Assembly (NCBI GenBank): GCA_020350725.1
Contig: CP070719.1
Coordinates: 927,329 to 991,328 of the forward strand
Length of the DNA stretch: 64,000 bases
Origin: a bacterium
Lineage (GTDB): Bacteria; BMS3Abin14
Direction of reading: 5' to 3'
Shown: one piece after another, positions 18,126-28,002 of the stretch
Position numbering within the stretch: position 1 is the stretch's first letter
Layout: every line of letters starts with the position of its first letter
Translations under genes and position numbers: made by a program
Notes under the pieces: generated by a model
Seen by the model: the letters and a program-made list of their open reading frames with translations, nothing else
Databases searched by the model: none
Told to the model about the DNA's origin: nothing

Positions 18126-18593
18126 TCAATCCGAAGCGTCCCGTCCCTCTTCCCGGTCGACGAGAATGGCCTTCATCTCCGCCTCGCACACCAGATCATT
18201 TCCGACATAGGCTTTGCCGAGAAAACTGCCTATTTTCCTGCGCCTCTGGAGGACTACCACCTCACCCCGGAGCTGGTCCCCGGGGACGACGGGCTTGCGG
18301 AACTTGACCTTGTCGATGGACATGAAGTAGATGACCCTACCTTCCATTTCATCTTCATCGCTCGCGGCCTGGGGCTGGTACGCGAGGATCCCCGCTATCT
18401 GGGCCATGAATTCGATGATCAGCACTCCGGGCATCACCGGATGCCCTGGAAAATGCCCCTGGAAGAAGTTCTCGTTGATCGTGACGTTCTTGATGCCCAC
18501 GGCCCTCTGTTCAGGGACAATCTCCAGGATCCTGTCCACGAGCAGAAAGGGGTACCTGTGGGGCAAGATCTTCATGATACCGTTGATATCCAT
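18126..18593 (-). CDS. fabZ: 3-hydroxyacyl-ACP dehydratase
   Basis: Hot-dog fold dehydratase of fatty-acid elongation, 155 residues. The motif GHFPGHPVMPGV supplies the catalytic His47, with Glu61 fourteen residues later as in E. coli FabZ. It competes with LpxA for 3-hydroxyacyl-ACP, and its position between lpxD and lpxA is the usual one. It begins with ATG, two bases after the lpxD stop. Confidence 0.94.
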   Translation of the reverse strand: MDINGIMKILPHRYPFLLVDRILEIVPEQRAVGIKNVTINENFFQGHFPGHPVMPGVLIIEFMAQIAGILAYQPQAASDEDEMEGRVIYFMSIDKVKFRKPVVPGDQLRGEVVVLQRRRKIGSFLGKAYVGNDLVCEAEMKAILVDREEGRDASD

Positions 18594-18595
18594 CC

Positions 18596-19636
18596 TCAGC
18601 TCTCCTTTTTATCTGCCTCGGACAGCCTCTTTACGGCCCTCTCCAGTTCGGCGATCCTGGATCTCATGGATTCGAGGTTCCTCACGAGAACCGTCGACCG
18701 CCTCCACTGCCCGGCATCAACGGCCGGAATACCTCCAACCACAGCGCCCGCCGGGACGTCCTTAATGATGAGGGACTTCGCCAGGACCACGGATCCGTCC
18801 TCCAGATTTAGATGTCCTGCGATGCCCACCTGACCGGCCAAAGTCACCCTGTCGCCAAGGGTGGTGCTGCCTGAAATGCCCACCTGCGCCACAATGAGGG
18901 AGTTTTTCCCTATCTTTACGTTGTGGGCAACCATGATCAGGTTGTCCAGCTTGCAGCCGTCGCCGATGACCGTCTCACCCATCACGGCTCTGTCCACAGT
19001 GCAGTTCGCCCCGATCTCGACGTCGTCACCGACCCGCACGGTGCCGGCGTGGATGATCTTCCGGTAGTTCTCATCCTCCCTGGCAAAACCGAATCCGTCA
19101 CCGCCGATGACGCAGCCTGAATGAACGATGCAGCGGCGGCCGACGATGACCTCCCTCTCCAGGACGACGTGGGGATGGAGAACACTGTCGTCGCCCACCC
19201 GAGCGCCCGGCCCGAGATAAGTGCCGGCCATCAGGGTGACCCGGTCGCCGACAACAGCCCCCTTCTCGACAACGGCGAAGGGGTGGATCGAGGGGTCGGC
19301 TCCGATGGCCGCTCCGTCATGGACGTGGGCAAGGGGGCTGATGCCCGAGCCGGAATATTCCACCCCGTAGAAGACCTCCATTGCCTTTGCGTAGGCGAGG
19401 TAGGGGTCATCGGCGATCAGGAGGTTCTTGCCCTCATCGGAACAGCCCTTTGAAACAATAACAGCTTCCGCCCTGGTGGTGGCAAGGAACTCTCCGTATC
19501 TGGGGTTTGCGATGAAGGTCAGATCCCCTGGTCCGGCTTCCCTAACGGGACGGACAGCCGAGACCTTCGCGGTTCCGTCACCCACCAGCTCCGCTCCGAT
19601 CAGTTTCGCCAGGTCCTTGAGGGCAAAGCCGGTCAA
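18596..19636 (-). CDS. lpxD: UDP-3-O-(3-hydroxyacyl)glucosamine N-acyltransferase
   Basis: Adds the amide-linked 3-hydroxyacyl chain at the 2-amino group of the lipid A precursor. It has the LpxD N-terminal uridine-binding domain (FIANPRYGEFL) and a long hexapeptide beta-helix with VAHNVKIGKNSLIVAQVGISG carrying the catalytic His, then a short C-terminal helical tail. Length is 346 residues. The TTG start overlaps the ompH stop (TTGA) and has a purine-rich Shine-Dalgarno directly upstream. Confidence 0.93.
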   Translation of the reverse strand: MTGFALKDLAKLIGAELVGDGTAKVSAVRPVREAGPGDLTFIANPRYGEFLATTRAEAVIVSKGCSDEGKNLLIADDPYLAYAKAMEVFYGVEYSGSGISPLAHVHDGAAIGADPSIHPFAVVEKGAVVGDRVTLMAGTYLGPGARVGDDSVLHPHVVLEREVIVGRRCIVHSGCVIGGDGFGFAREDENYRKIIHAGTVRVGDDVEIGANCTVDRAVMGETVIGDGCKLDNLIMVAHNVKIGKNSLIVAQVGISGSTTLGDRVTLAGQVGIAGHLNLEDGSVVLAKSLIIKDVPAGAVVGGIPAVDAGQWRRSTVLVRNLESMRSRIAELERAVKRLSEADKKES

Positions 19637-20175
19637 TTTCCCTCTCCCCCTTTGTTCTGCTCGTTGTATATCTTGACCACACTCTCGGTCAGATCAACCA
19701 CGTCCTGGGCAAAGACCACACCGCTGCTGCTCCTCTCGAGGATGATGGTATATTCGTCCCGCTTGCCGATTTCACGGGCTATGCCGACCAGACCATCCAG
19801 GATCCTGCCGGAAAGGGCCTGGTTCTCTTTCTCCTCTTCCTCCCTTGCCTTGGCAACGAATTCGAGGAGTTCGCCCTTCTTCCTGCGGAAACGCTGCTGC
19901 AGATCGGCCTGAGCGTCTTCGCTCAATACCGGGCTTTTGAGCTTCTCTTCCATGGATGCGAGCTCAGCCTGCATGGCGTCGATCTCATCCTGTTTCACCT
20001 GGTGCTTTCTCCTCAGCGTCTCCTTTGCCGCCTGCCCTTCCGAGGTGGCATTCAGCGCCTTCTGGAGATCTATGACACCGATCTTGACCATGCTCGCCGA
20101 CTCGGCATCTCCCGGGTGGAAGACGCTCGCGACAGCAAAAAGAACAGCCCCGAAGAGAATCAAACGTTTTATCAT
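19633..20175 (-). CDS. OmpH/Skp-family periplasmic chaperone
   Basis: A 180-residue exported protein with a signal peptide (MIKRLILFGAVLFAVAS, cleaved near residue 28) followed by the OmpH core: IGVIDLQKALNATSEGQAA, a long charged coiled coil (about residues 60-120) and a C-terminal YTIILERSSSGVVFAQDVVDLT segment. Skp-type trimers hold unfolded outer-membrane proteins for BAM. The ATG at 20173-20175 follows an AGGAGG; the frame is open further upstream but that part is repeat-rich spacer. It lies between bamA and lpxD, the standard order. Confidence 0.88.
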   Translation of the reverse strand: MIKRLILFGAVLFAVASVFHPGDAESASMVKIGVIDLQKALNATSEGQAAKETLRRKHQVKQDEIDAMQAELASMEEKLKSPVLSEDAQADLQQRFRRKKGELLEFVAKAREEEEKENQALSGRILDGLVGIAREIGKRDEYTIILERSSSGVVFAQDVVDLTESVVKIYNEQNKGGEGN

Positions 20176-20400
20176 CCTGATATCCTCCTGAAATACAGTC
20201 CAGAGTCCAGAGGCCAGAGTCCAGGGCCCGAGGCAGGACTTCATTTCACACGGAATGGTTGACCCCGTTTCCCAGTAACCTCAGGGCGCGTATCCAGATC
20301 ACCCATTTCTAATGTCCACTATCCGATCCCGAATGTCCGATCAATGGCGTCCCGTCTCCAAACTCAAGATCCTAATGTCCGATGTCCCTTGTTCTCCTGC
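20176..20400. other. Repeat-rich spacer between bamA and ompH
   Basis: The spacer contains a tandem run of CCAGAGTCCAGAGGCCAGAGTCC type near 20199-20228 and four copies of AATGTCC-type units between 20308 and 20392. No ORF with similarity or clear terminator was seen. Confidence 0.5.
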
Positions 20401-22665
20401 TCAGAAAAGCGATCCGATGGAGAACTCCCAACCGGGCTTCTCCTCGCCAGGTTCGGGATCCAGGTTAAAACCCCACTCCAGCCTCAACAGCCCCATGGGC
20501 GAATACCAGCGGAAACCGAAGCCGGCTCCGTAACGAAGGTCCCCGACATCGACTTCCTCCCCGTCGGCCCAGACATTGCCGGCGTCGAAAAACAAAACAC
20601 CCCTGATGTTCGCGTCCTTGATGAGGGGATAAACGGACTCGAAATTCAGGAGGAATGACCTGTTTCCGCCCACTGCCTCCCCATCCTCGTCGAGAGGACC
20701 GACCTTCCTGTATTCGAATCCCCTCAGCGAGTACAGCCCTCCCATGAAGAACCGCTCGGAAACGGGGAGGCTGTCGCCGTCGTAAGCGTTCACCGCACCC
20801 ATTTCGAGGTGGGCCGAGCCGATCAGATCCCCGAAAAGCGGCCGAAAATAGCTCGCCTCGATGATGTTCCTGATAAAGTCGTTGGTGCCACCGAGTATGC
20901 CTCCCGCCACCTCCGCAGAAAGATTGAGTACCCACCCCATACGCGGGTCCAGGGGAAAATCCCTTGTATCATATCTGTAGGCAAAGGTCAGGGAGGAGGT
21001 AGCGCTCCTGCCCTCCTGCTCCTTGATCAGATTCGACGCGTCGATGTCCACATCGAAGATATTGAAATCGGTGTACCGGTAGCTGAGGGAAATGCTGGAA
21101 AAGTCGGAATAGCGGTAGCCGACCCTGAGGCCGCCCCCTTGACTGTCCTCGTCGTAAGTGGAATATTCCCTGCGCCTGTCGAAGGCATCCACTGTGAGGG
21201 AAAAATTGCCGGAAAACACCCTGGGCTCGGTAAAACTCACACTGTACGATGACTTTTCCCCGCCGAACTCCGTGTCGAGTTTCAGCCTGTGACCCCTGCC
21301 GAGGAGGTTGCTCTGGGCAAGCTGCAGGGTTCCCACCAGCCCGTCGATGGAGGAATAGGCCAATCCGGCGGTAAGGGTCCCGCTGCTGCCCTCCTCGACC
21401 ACGACCTTGATATCCGCCAGCCCCTCCTCCGTCTTCTGGACATCGATAGTGACCTTGTCGAAGAAACCGAGGGCCCTTACGAAGCGCCTTGAATCGTCCA
21501 GTTTTTTCTGGCTGAACAGATCGCCTTCAAGGAGGCGAACCTCCCTCCGGATGACATAATCCCTGGTTTTGGCGTTCCCGGAGATCTGCACCCGGCGGAT
21601 CCGGACCAGCGGGCCCCTTGTCAGCCTGAGGTCGAGGTTCATGACGGCCCTCTCCGGATCCCTCAGCGTCCCGGGATCGATCCTGGCCCAGGCGAAACCC
21701 TGATCACGGTAGGAGTTCTCCAGCATCCGGATATCTCCCATGAGCACACCGCGTTTGAACACGTCTCCCGTGCCCGCTTTCATCTCATCCCTGCGAAACT
21801 CGGGAATCCCGTCCCAATCACCGCTGAAGCGGACATCTCCTATCCTGTACTGCGTTCCCTCCTGGACTCTGATGGCCACGTAAAGCCCCTTGCCTTCGGG
21901 ATGCGGTGTGACCACCGGCTGGTCCACGGTCACATCCAGGTAACCGTGTTCCATGTACAGAAGCTTAATCCTCATAAGGTCATCGTCTATGAGATCCTGG
22001 TTGAAGACGCCTGAACTGGATATCCACGAGAGGGGCCCGACTTCGCTTACCTCCATGGCCTTTTTGACGTCACGATCATCCAGGGAACGATTGCCCAGAA
22101 TATCCACTTCTGAGATGAACTTCTTGTCGGCCTCCTTGACGGTAAAGGAGATCCGGACCCCCCGTTTCTCCTCCGCTATCTCGGCTGTCACCGTTGCGTC
22201 ATAGTACCCTTCGGCCCGATAGGCCCGGACCACAGCATCGATCTCCTTTCGCAGGTCGACGGGATCGAAGAAACCGAAGGTCTTGAAGGCCAAAACCCTC
22301 TTGAGGGCCGCCTGATCGAGGGCCTTATTCCCGGCAAAGGAGATTCCGAGGATCATGGGAAGTTCCTTGACGAGGACCCTGACCACGACACCGGCGTCCG
22401 TCATTTCCTCTTCTATGCCGACCCGACTGAATGTCTTCAGGGCATAGACAGCCTTGACGCTCTCGGTGACGAGATTCGGTTCCCATGGATCGCCGACCCG
22501 CCAGGCGAGGGCATTGACAATGCTCGCCCGGTCCACTCTCACGTTTCCCTCTACCTCGACCGCTATCACAGGCGGAGGAGCGGACCATCCGGTCCCCGGG
22601 GACCCAGCGAGAACGAGGATAACGGCAAAGATCGATAGCGGACCTGCGGACCCGATGACGCGCAC
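20401..22665 (-). CDS. bamA: Outer membrane protein assembly factor BamA
   Basis: Omp85-family insertase of outer-membrane beta-barrels, 754 residues. A signal peptide (cleavage near residue 29, GWSA) is followed by five POTRA domains (about residues 33-420) and a 16-strand barrel. The VRGF-like lid motif appears as SLRGFEYRKVG, and the protein ends FSIGSLF with a C-terminal Phe. The start is GTG (22663-22665), six bases after lolD. The neighbours lolD upstream and ompH downstream are typical. Confidence 0.94.
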   Translation of the reverse strand: MRVIGSAGPLSIFAVILVLAGSPGTGWSAPPPVIAVEVEGNVRVDRASIVNALAWRVGDPWEPNLVTESVKAVYALKTFSRVGIEEEMTDAGVVVRVLVKELPMILGISFAGNKALDQAALKRVLAFKTFGFFDPVDLRKEIDAVVRAYRAEGYYDATVTAEIAEEKRGVRISFTVKEADKKFISEVDILGNRSLDDRDVKKAMEVSEVGPLSWISSSGVFNQDLIDDDLMRIKLLYMEHGYLDVTVDQPVVTPHPEGKGLYVAIRVQEGTQYRIGDVRFSGDWDGIPEFRRDEMKAGTGDVFKRGVLMGDIRMLENSYRDQGFAWARIDPGTLRDPERAVMNLDLRLTRGPLVRIRRVQISGNAKTRDYVIRREVRLLEGDLFSQKKLDDSRRFVRALGFFDKVTIDVQKTEEGLADIKVVVEEGSSGTLTAGLAYSSIDGLVGTLQLAQSNLLGRGHRLKLDTEFGGEKSSYSVSFTEPRVFSGNFSLTVDAFDRRREYSTYDEDSQGGGLRVGYRYSDFSSISLSYRYTDFNIFDVDIDASNLIKEQEGRSATSSLTFAYRYDTRDFPLDPRMGWVLNLSAEVAGGILGGTNDFIRNIIEASYFRPLFGDLIGSAHLEMGAVNAYDGDSLPVSERFFMGGLYSLRGFEYRKVGPLDEDGEAVGGNRSFLLNFESVYPLIKDANIRGVLFFDAGNVWADGEEVDVGDLRYGAGFGFRWYSPMGLLRLEWGFNLDPEPGEEKPGWEFSIGSLF

Positions 22666-22671
22666 TTCTTC

Positions 22672-23367
22672 TCAGACCTCCGCGTGAAGGGCGCCGTTCT
22701 TCAGCTCGAAGCGTCGATGGAATTTGGCGGCCATGTCCCTGTTATGTGTCACCACGAGGAAGGTGGTGCCCAGATCCCTGTTGAGTTCCAGGAAGAGATC
22801 CCGAACGGATCCGGCAGTTAACGCGTCCAGATTACCCGTGGGTTCATCGGCGAGAACGAGCGAGGGATTGTTCACCAGGGCCCTGGCCACCGCCGCCCGC
22901 TGCTGTTCTCCGCCGGAGAGTTCCCCCGGTCGGTGGTCCATTCGCTCGCCCAGCCCAACCCTCACCAGCAGCTCCTTCGATTTTCCCAACAGGTCATTGC
23001 GATCATGGCCGGCGATGATACCCGGCATCATGACATTCTCCAGACAGGTGAACTCGGCCAGGAGATAGTGCATCTGGAAGACGAAGCCGATCCTCCTGTT
23101 CCGGAATGAGGCAAGCTCATACTCCGACAGGCCGAATATGTCCCTCCCCTCATGCAAAACCCTCCCCGACGTCGGCTCGTCAAGACCCCCGACAATGTGC
23201 AGGAGGGTGCTCTTGCCTGCGCCCGATGCACCGAGGATACCGACGATCTCACCTCGAGGGAGGCTTATCTCCAGGTCGCGGAGCACTTCGATGGTTCGAC
23301 CGCCTTTGGAGAATCTCTTGTGGAGTCTCTCGGTGGCGAGAACAGGCTGATTCTCACCGTTACTCAT
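22672..23367 (-). CDS. lolD: Lipoprotein-releasing ABC transporter ATPase
   Basis: ATPase of the LolCDE-type complex that extracts lipoproteins from the inner membrane. It is 231 residues with Walker A GASGAGKST, signature LSGGEQQR, Walker B LVLADEPTGNLD and the VTHN H-loop. The ATG at 23365-23367 (MSNGENQPVL) overlaps the permease stop by 8 bases. The longer frame upstream lies within the permease gene and is not used. Confidence 0.92.
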   Translation of the reverse strand: MSNGENQPVLATERLHKRFSKGGRTIEVLRDLEISLPRGEIVGILGASGAGKSTLLHIVGGLDEPTSGRVLHEGRDIFGLSEYELASFRNRRIGFVFQMHYLLAEFTCLENVMMPGIIAGHDRNDLLGKSKELLVRVGLGERMDHRPGELSGGEQQRAAVARALVNNPSLVLADEPTGNLDALTAGSVRDLFLELNRDLGTTFLVVTHNRDMAAKFHRRFELKNGALHAEV

Positions 23368-24574
23368 ATCTGAGGATCTCCACCGGGTTGAGGGACGATG
23401 CCCTTCTCGACGGGTAGATAGTGGCGGCGAAACTGACTCCCACTGCCGCAAGGCAGATCGCGGTGATGTCCAGGAGCTTGATTTTGACCGGAATGGTTGT
23501 AACATAGTAGACGCTGCTGGGCAGCTCAATAAAATTATACCTTGCCAGCGCCCAGGAAAGGGTAAGGCCCAGGACCAAACCGAGAAGGGTGCCACCGATC
23601 CCGATGATGAGGCCCTCCAGCATGAATATCCGCCCGATGGCGTCGCGGGTGGCACCCATTGCCTTCAGAATGGCGATCTCCCGCCCTTTTTCCATGACGA
23701 CGAGGATAAGAGTGCCGATAATATTGAAAGCTGCCACCACAATGATGAGAATGAGGATGACGAACATGGTTATCTTCTCCAGCTTCAGGGCGGAAAAGAG
23801 ATTCTTGTTCATGTCCTTCCAGTCCCTCACCCAGAAGGAGAAGCCCAGGGCCTCCTGAAGGGAATCCGCAATCTGGTCGGTCCTGTAGATGTCATCCACT
23901 CGAACGGCGATCCCTGTCACCTTGTCTCCCAGGTCGAAGAAGGCACGCCCGGCTTCCATGGTGACAAGGATCAGGCCCGTATCGTATTCGTACATCCCCG
24001 TGTCGAAGATCCCCCTGACGGTGAACCTCTCCATCAAGGGGACCATTCCGAAGGGAGAGGATATCTCCGACGGCGAGACCAGGGTCACGGTGTCCCCGGG
24101 CCGCACTCCGTGCGTCCTCATCATCTCTATGCCGACGATGACGCCGTCCCTGTCCAGATCCGCGAGGGAGCCCTCAACCATGTTGGCGGCCAGATCGTTG
24201 ACCTCTCCCTCCCTGGCCGGATCGATCCCCCGGACAACCACTCCGGTGACATTCCCGTCGAGCTTGAGAAGGGACTGGCCCATCACGTAGGGAGATGCGG
24301 CCACGACTCCGTCGTGTTCCAGCACCCTGGTGAGAACCTCCGGGACATCCTCGACACCGTTCGTCCCCTGGACGACGATATGGGAGGTGGTACCCAGTAT
24401 GCGATCCTGCATGTAACTCGAGAATCCGGTCATCACCGAGATGACCGTGATCAGGGCTGCCACACCGAGCGCGACGCCGAGTATGGAGATGACCGTGATC
24501 AGGGAGACGAAGGCGTGCCGCCTGCGTGAACGCAGGTGACGGAGGGCCACCATCCATTCGAATGAGAGTCTCAA
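23360..24574 (-). CDS. Lipoprotein-releasing ABC transporter permease (LolC/LolE family)
   Basis: Inner-membrane permease of 404 residues with one N-terminal transmembrane helix (about 20-50), a large periplasmic domain (about 50-265) and three C-terminal helices, the MacB/LolC plan. The N-terminus FEWMVALRHLRSRRRHAFVSLITVISILGVALGV is typical. Only one permease gene is present, so a homodimeric LolF-like arrangement with LolD is likely; that is inference. It lies nine bases after lysS. Confidence 0.9.
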   Translation of the reverse strand: MRLSFEWMVALRHLRSRRRHAFVSLITVISILGVALGVAALITVISVMTGFSSYMQDRILGTTSHIVVQGTNGVEDVPEVLTRVLEHDGVVAASPYVMGQSLLKLDGNVTGVVVRGIDPAREGEVNDLAANMVEGSLADLDRDGVIVGIEMMRTHGVRPGDTVTLVSPSEISSPFGMVPLMERFTVRGIFDTGMYEYDTGLILVTMEAGRAFFDLGDKVTGIAVRVDDIYRTDQIADSLQEALGFSFWVRDWKDMNKNLFSALKLEKITMFVILILIIVVAAFNIIGTLILVVMEKGREIAILKAMGATRDAIGRIFMLEGLIIGIGGTLLGLVLGLTLSWALARYNFIELPSSVYYVTTIPVKIKLLDITAICLAAVGVSFAATIYPSRRASSLNPVEILRYE

Positions 24575-24583
24575 TGGACACCC

Positions 24584-26074
24584 CTAGGACTGGACGCTGC
24601 GCTGATGGGGAAAGAGAATAACATCCCTGATCGATGCCGAATCCGTGACCAGCATGGCGAGGCGGTCGATGCCGATACCCTCTCCCGCTGTGGGAGGAAG
24701 CCCGTAATCAAGGGCGGTGATATAGTCCCGATCCATCATGTGGGCCTCCTCATCCCCGGACTCCCTCTCGGCGACCTGTTCCCGGAACCGTTCCTCCTGA
24801 TCCCGGGGATCGTTGAGTTCGGAAAAACCGTTGGCGATCTCCATACCGGCTATGAAGAGTTCGAATCTCTCGGCCGTTTCCGGTTCATCATCGCTGCGGC
24901 GGGAAAGCGGAGAGACCTCCACCGGGTAGTCGTAGACGAAGGTCGGATCCGTCAGGTCCGGCTCGAGGAGGTGCTCGAAGATCTTCAGATGGATTTTGCC
25001 CAGCGGATCCCTGTCCGAAACCTGGATATCGCGCCCCCGGGCATAATCGAGGGCGTCCTCGGGGTTTTTCAGGTGTCGGTCCTCGAAACGGTCAAGCCCT
25101 CTCAGGGACTCGGCGAAGGAGATGCGGTCGAAGGGTCTGGAGAAATCGACGGCTTTGCCCTGATAGACCAGTTGCTCGGCCCCCGTCGTCCTCCTGACGA
25201 CCTCCCGGAGCAGCTCCTCGGTGAAGTCCATCAGACCGTTGTATTCCGTGTAGGCCATATAGAATTCGAGCATGGTGAACTCGGGGTTGTGCATGGTCGA
25301 GATGCCCTCATTCCGGAAATTCCGGTTGATCTCGTAGACTCTCTCGAAACCTCCCACCACCAGCCTCTTCAGATAGAGCTCCGGGGCTACCCTAAGATAG
25401 AGATCCATTTCAAGGGTGTTGTGGTGCGTGACGAAAGGCCTGGCGGTGGCACCACCCGGAATGGGCTGCATCATGGGCGTCTCCACCTCCAGGAATCCAT
25501 GACCGTCGAGATATTCCCTGATGTTCGTTATGAGCCTGGACCGGGTCCGGAAGGTCTCTCTCACCTCCTCGTTGGCAATGAGATCGACGTATCTCTGGCG
25601 GTACCGGATCTCGATATCCTTCAATCCATGCCACTTCTCCGGGAGGGGACGAACCGATTTGGTCAGGAGGACGGCATCGCTGGCCTGGATCGTCAACTCA
25701 CCGGTCCGTGTCACGAAGGGTGTGCCGGCGATGCCGACAATATCGCCGACGTCCCAGAGTTTGAAATGCCTGTAACCCTCCTCGCCCAGCACATCCTTTT
25801 TCATGAAGACCTGGATCCTGCCGGACCCATCCTCGATGTGAATGAAGGATGCCTTGCCGAAGTCCCGTACCGCCATCAGGCGGCCGGCGAGGACGTATTC
25901 GGCCCCCGATGCCTCGATCTCCTCATGGGTCCGGTCCTCCATATCACGGTGCACATCCTGCGCCACATGCCTGCGCCTGAATCGATTGGGGTAGGGGTTG
26001 ATCCCCTGGTCACGGATCTGTTCGACCTTCTCCCTGCGGAGTCGATGGAGCCGGCCCTCGCTCTCTTGGCTCAT
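24584..26074 (-). CDS. lysS: Lysyl-tRNA synthetase, class II
   Basis: Charges tRNA-Lys, 496 residues. An N-terminal OB-fold anticodon-binding domain (about 50-150) precedes the class II core, with motif 2 [20 protein letters not shown] and motif 3 [15 protein letters not shown]. It heads the operon that continues into lolC, lolD and bamA, a linkage common in deltaproteobacteria. A large ORF on the opposite strand covers the gene but has no family features and is ignored. Confidence 0.95.
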   Translation of the reverse strand: MSQESEGRLHRLRREKVEQIRDQGINPYPNRFRRRHVAQDVHRDMEDRTHEEIEASGAEYVLAGRLMAVRDFGKASFIHIEDGSGRIQVFMKKDVLGEEGYRHFKLWDVGDIVGIAGTPFVTRTGELTIQASDAVLLTKSVRPLPEKWHGLKDIEIRYRQRYVDLIANEEVRETFRTRSRLITNIREYLDGHGFLEVETPMMQPIPGGATARPFVTHHNTLEMDLYLRVAPELYLKRLVVGGFERVYEINRNFRNEGISTMHNPEFTMLEFYMAYTEYNGLMDFTEELLREVVRRTTGAEQLVYQGKAVDFSRPFDRISFAESLRGLDRFEDRHLKNPEDALDYARGRDIQVSDRDPLGKIHLKIFEHLLEPDLTDPTFVYDYPVEVSPLSRRSDDEPETAERFELFIAGMEIANGFSELNDPRDQEERFREQVAERESGDEEAHMMDRDYITALDYGLPPTAGEGIGIDRLAMLVTDSASIRDVILFPHQRSVQS

Positions 26075-26134
26075 GGTTATCAGTTCATCCTTCCTTTAAA
26101 CACGGGGGGATCCACCCTAAAAACCAAGTCCATC

Positions 26135-26163
26135 ACCGTAATAGACCACCACGGATTCGTCAA
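26135..26163 (-). promoter_or_regulatory. Candidate promoter of the lysS-lol-bam-lpx operon
   Basis: A minus-strand TTGACG (26158-26163) is separated by 17 bases from TACGGT (26135-26140), about 60 bases before lysS. The -35 is near consensus but the -10 is weak. Confidence 0.4.
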
Positions 26164-26271
26164 GGTATTATGAGGACAAAAGGGGATCCTGGATTCAGAG
26201 GGGCCGGAACTCTCCCATCGAACGTCCCCGCTTCTCACCCGCCGGAAACCGGCTGCTGTCCGGGTCCAGGA

Positions 26272-26484
26272 TCATTTTCTGAAAAGGTTGAAAAGGACCG
26301 TGAGGATGATGCTGATAAGGATAGAGGTGGTGATGGGAAAGTAGAAGACCGCGTTTCGTCTCCTGATAACGATGTCCCCGGGGAGCTTTCCCAGCCATGG
26401 AAGCCGCGGTGCCATGAGCAGCACGACGCCCACCGCAGCCAGGCAGATACCGGCGATGAGGAGAAACTTTCCGAGATTGTTCAT
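26272..26484 (-). CDS. DUF2905 small membrane protein
   Basis: A 70-residue protein with two predicted transmembrane helices, one at residues 5-25 and one at about 45-67, and a conserved LPWLGKLPGDIVIRRRN segment between them, which defines DUF2905. Function unknown. Its ATG overlaps the stop of the Mut7-C gene (ATGA), so the two are probably co-translated. Confidence 0.85.
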   Translation of the reverse strand: MNNLGKFLLIAGICLAAVGVVLLMAPRLPWLGKLPGDIVIRRRNAVFYFPITTSILISIILTVLFNLFRK

Positions 26485-26975
26485 GGACCCCTGGCCTCTT
26501 CGAGCATGAGTTCGATCCCTTTCCGCATGCTGCCGGAGTGGGTCCCCTCCCAATAGATCTTGCCACACTTCGGGCAGCGCATAAAATCCCTGCAGGAGGC
26601 GAAAACGTATCGCGGCACGTTACCCTCGGCCTCGGCATGCTTCATAGACGTCAGTTTCTCATTGCAATCCATGCACCGGCTCAGGGGATCGAACCGGCAG
26701 GCCAGATGCCTGAGAAGAGGGACCAGCGAGGTGAACTCCTCCGCCACCTTGCTTCCGTATACGAGGTATGCATCCGAACCGAGAATTGCCGCCAACCGTC
26801 TGTCCTTCGTCAATACAAGCCTTGATTCCCGTCTCGAGGTGTACCGGATCAGATGATCATCGGCGTCCGGATCGTACAGAACGTCCAGACCGAGCATGCG
26901 GAGCCTCCTGGCCAGGCGTCCGAGCATGGCGTCGGCCAGAAACCGCGGCTGTTGTATCCTTTCCTGCACCGGCAT
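26481..26975 (-). CDS. Mut7-C RNase-domain protein with zinc ribbon
   Basis: A 164-residue protein with a PIN-like Mut7-C domain (FLADAMLGRLARRLRMLGLDVLYDPDADD at 11-40, VLTKDRRLA at 58-66) followed by a four-Cys zinc ribbon (CMDC and CPKC, about 98-140) and HSGSM, the usual bacterial ending. The acidic residues of the first motif suggest a nuclease fold. The family's bacterial role is not established. Confidence 0.85.
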   Translation of the reverse strand: MPVQERIQQPRFLADAMLGRLARRLRMLGLDVLYDPDADDHLIRYTSRRESRLVLTKDRRLAAILGSDAYLVYGSKVAEEFTSLVPLLRHLACRFDPLSRCMDCNEKLTSMKHAEAEGNVPRYVFASCRDFMRCPKCGKIYWEGTHSGSMRKGIELMLEEARGP

Positions 26976-27072
26976 CGGGATGGGCCACTGAGGTCACAGA
27001 TTCCAAATCCAGGATCATGAGGACGGATTGCCCCTCTGTATCCTCTGTGATCTCCGTGATCGGATGACTGCC

Positions 27073-27729
27073 CTACGGTAGTGCGGCGGGATCGAGGACC
27101 AGTGTCCCGGCGGGAAGATCCTCCGCCAAAAGGATCACCTCGGGGCCGCCCACCCTGGTCACACCCTTGCGATCGGCCAGGAAGTTGTCGACCGGTGCGA
27201 TGGGGAAATCCACACCATCCGTTTTAAAATGCATCGGGATCACGAGACGGGGCGACAGGGCGCCGATAATGTCGTCGGATTCCTCGGCTCCGATGGCGAA
27301 GAAGCCTCCCACTGGCAGGAGGAGGATATCAACGGGTTTGAGTCGAGAGGCCTCATTTTCGTCCAGGGTATGTCCCAGATCCCCCAGATGACAGATCGCC
27401 AGTTTATCCACCACCAGCCTGAAGATGACGTTGCCGCCTCGCTCGGAACCCTGCGATGTGTCATGGAAAGTGGCAACACCGATGATCTCTATTCCCTTCA
27501 CGGTCCGGGGGCTTCCGTCGCTGATTATCACCGGGTCTCCCCCCACCCCGGAAGACCAGTTGTGATCCGCGTGGTCGTGTGAGATCAGGACGATATCGGC
27601 CTCCTCCGACACCGGCCGGTATTTCATGGCCCCGTCGTAGCAGCCCGGCTCATAGGGATCCGTGATAACCCTTGTCCCGTCGGCCGCCTCGATGAGAAAG
27701 CATGAGTGTCCGATGTATTTTACCCTCAT
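27073..27729 (-). CDS. Metallo-beta-lactamase-fold metal-dependent hydrolase (UPF0173-like)
   Basis: A 218-residue protein beginning VKYIGHSCFLIEA and carrying the metal-binding motif SHDHADHN (H-x-H-x-D-H), CHLGDLGH and VIPMHFKTDG. This matches the UPF0173/YtkL-like branch of the MBL fold, thought to be zinc-dependent hydrolases with undefined substrates. A small ORF lies 50 bases upstream on the same strand. Confidence 0.85.
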   Translation of the reverse strand: MRVKYIGHSCFLIEAADGTRVITDPYEPGCYDGAMKYRPVSEEADIVLISHDHADHNWSSGVGGDPVIISDGSPRTVKGIEIIGVATFHDTSQGSERGGNVIFRLVVDKLAICHLGDLGHTLDENEASRLKPVDILLLPVGGFFAIGAEESDDIIGALSPRLVIPMHFKTDGVDFPIAPVDNFLADRKGVTRVGGPEVILLAEDLPAGTLVLDPAALP

Positions 27730-27779
27730 CTTGTCCTCCCCGGGGAAACCACCCCCACACCGAATGTACCACCCTGTCC

Positions 27780-27956
27780 CTATTCGGAGGATTCCTCGCC
27801 GGTCCCCTCCTCCGCAGGAGCCTCGGGCGAACCGACCTCCTCCTTGTTCACGAGGAGGATACTCCTCACCTCGATACCGGCCCCCTGAAGGGCTTTCCTG
27901 ACGTCCGGCAGGGACGCATCCTTGACTTTAACCATATAGTTACTGTGTACGGCCAA
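27780..27956 (-). CDS. Small acidic-tailed hypothetical protein
   Basis: A 58-codon ORF from TTG (27954-27956), preceded at six bases by AGGAGG. An in-frame ATG at 27933-27935 would give 51 residues. The N-terminal half (MVKVKDASLPDVRKALQ, IEVRSILLVNKEE) reads like a small alpha/beta domain, and the last 20 residues are rich in Glu, Pro and Ser. No family was recognised. The strong Shine-Dalgarno and codon pattern argue that it is real. Confidence 0.6.
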   Translation of the reverse strand: MAVHSNYMVKVKDASLPDVRKALQGAGIEVRSILLVNKEEVGSPEAPAEEGTGEESSE

Positions 27957-28002
27957 TGGTCACCTCCTGGTGTGGTGTTCCAGAATGATGCTTGAAGGTT
28001 CG

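Noticed and set aside
24605..26173. A 522-codon ORF opposite to lysS
   Set aside because: It is a shadow of lysS codon usage. No domain, signal or ribosome-binding site supports it, whereas lysS has all class II motifs.
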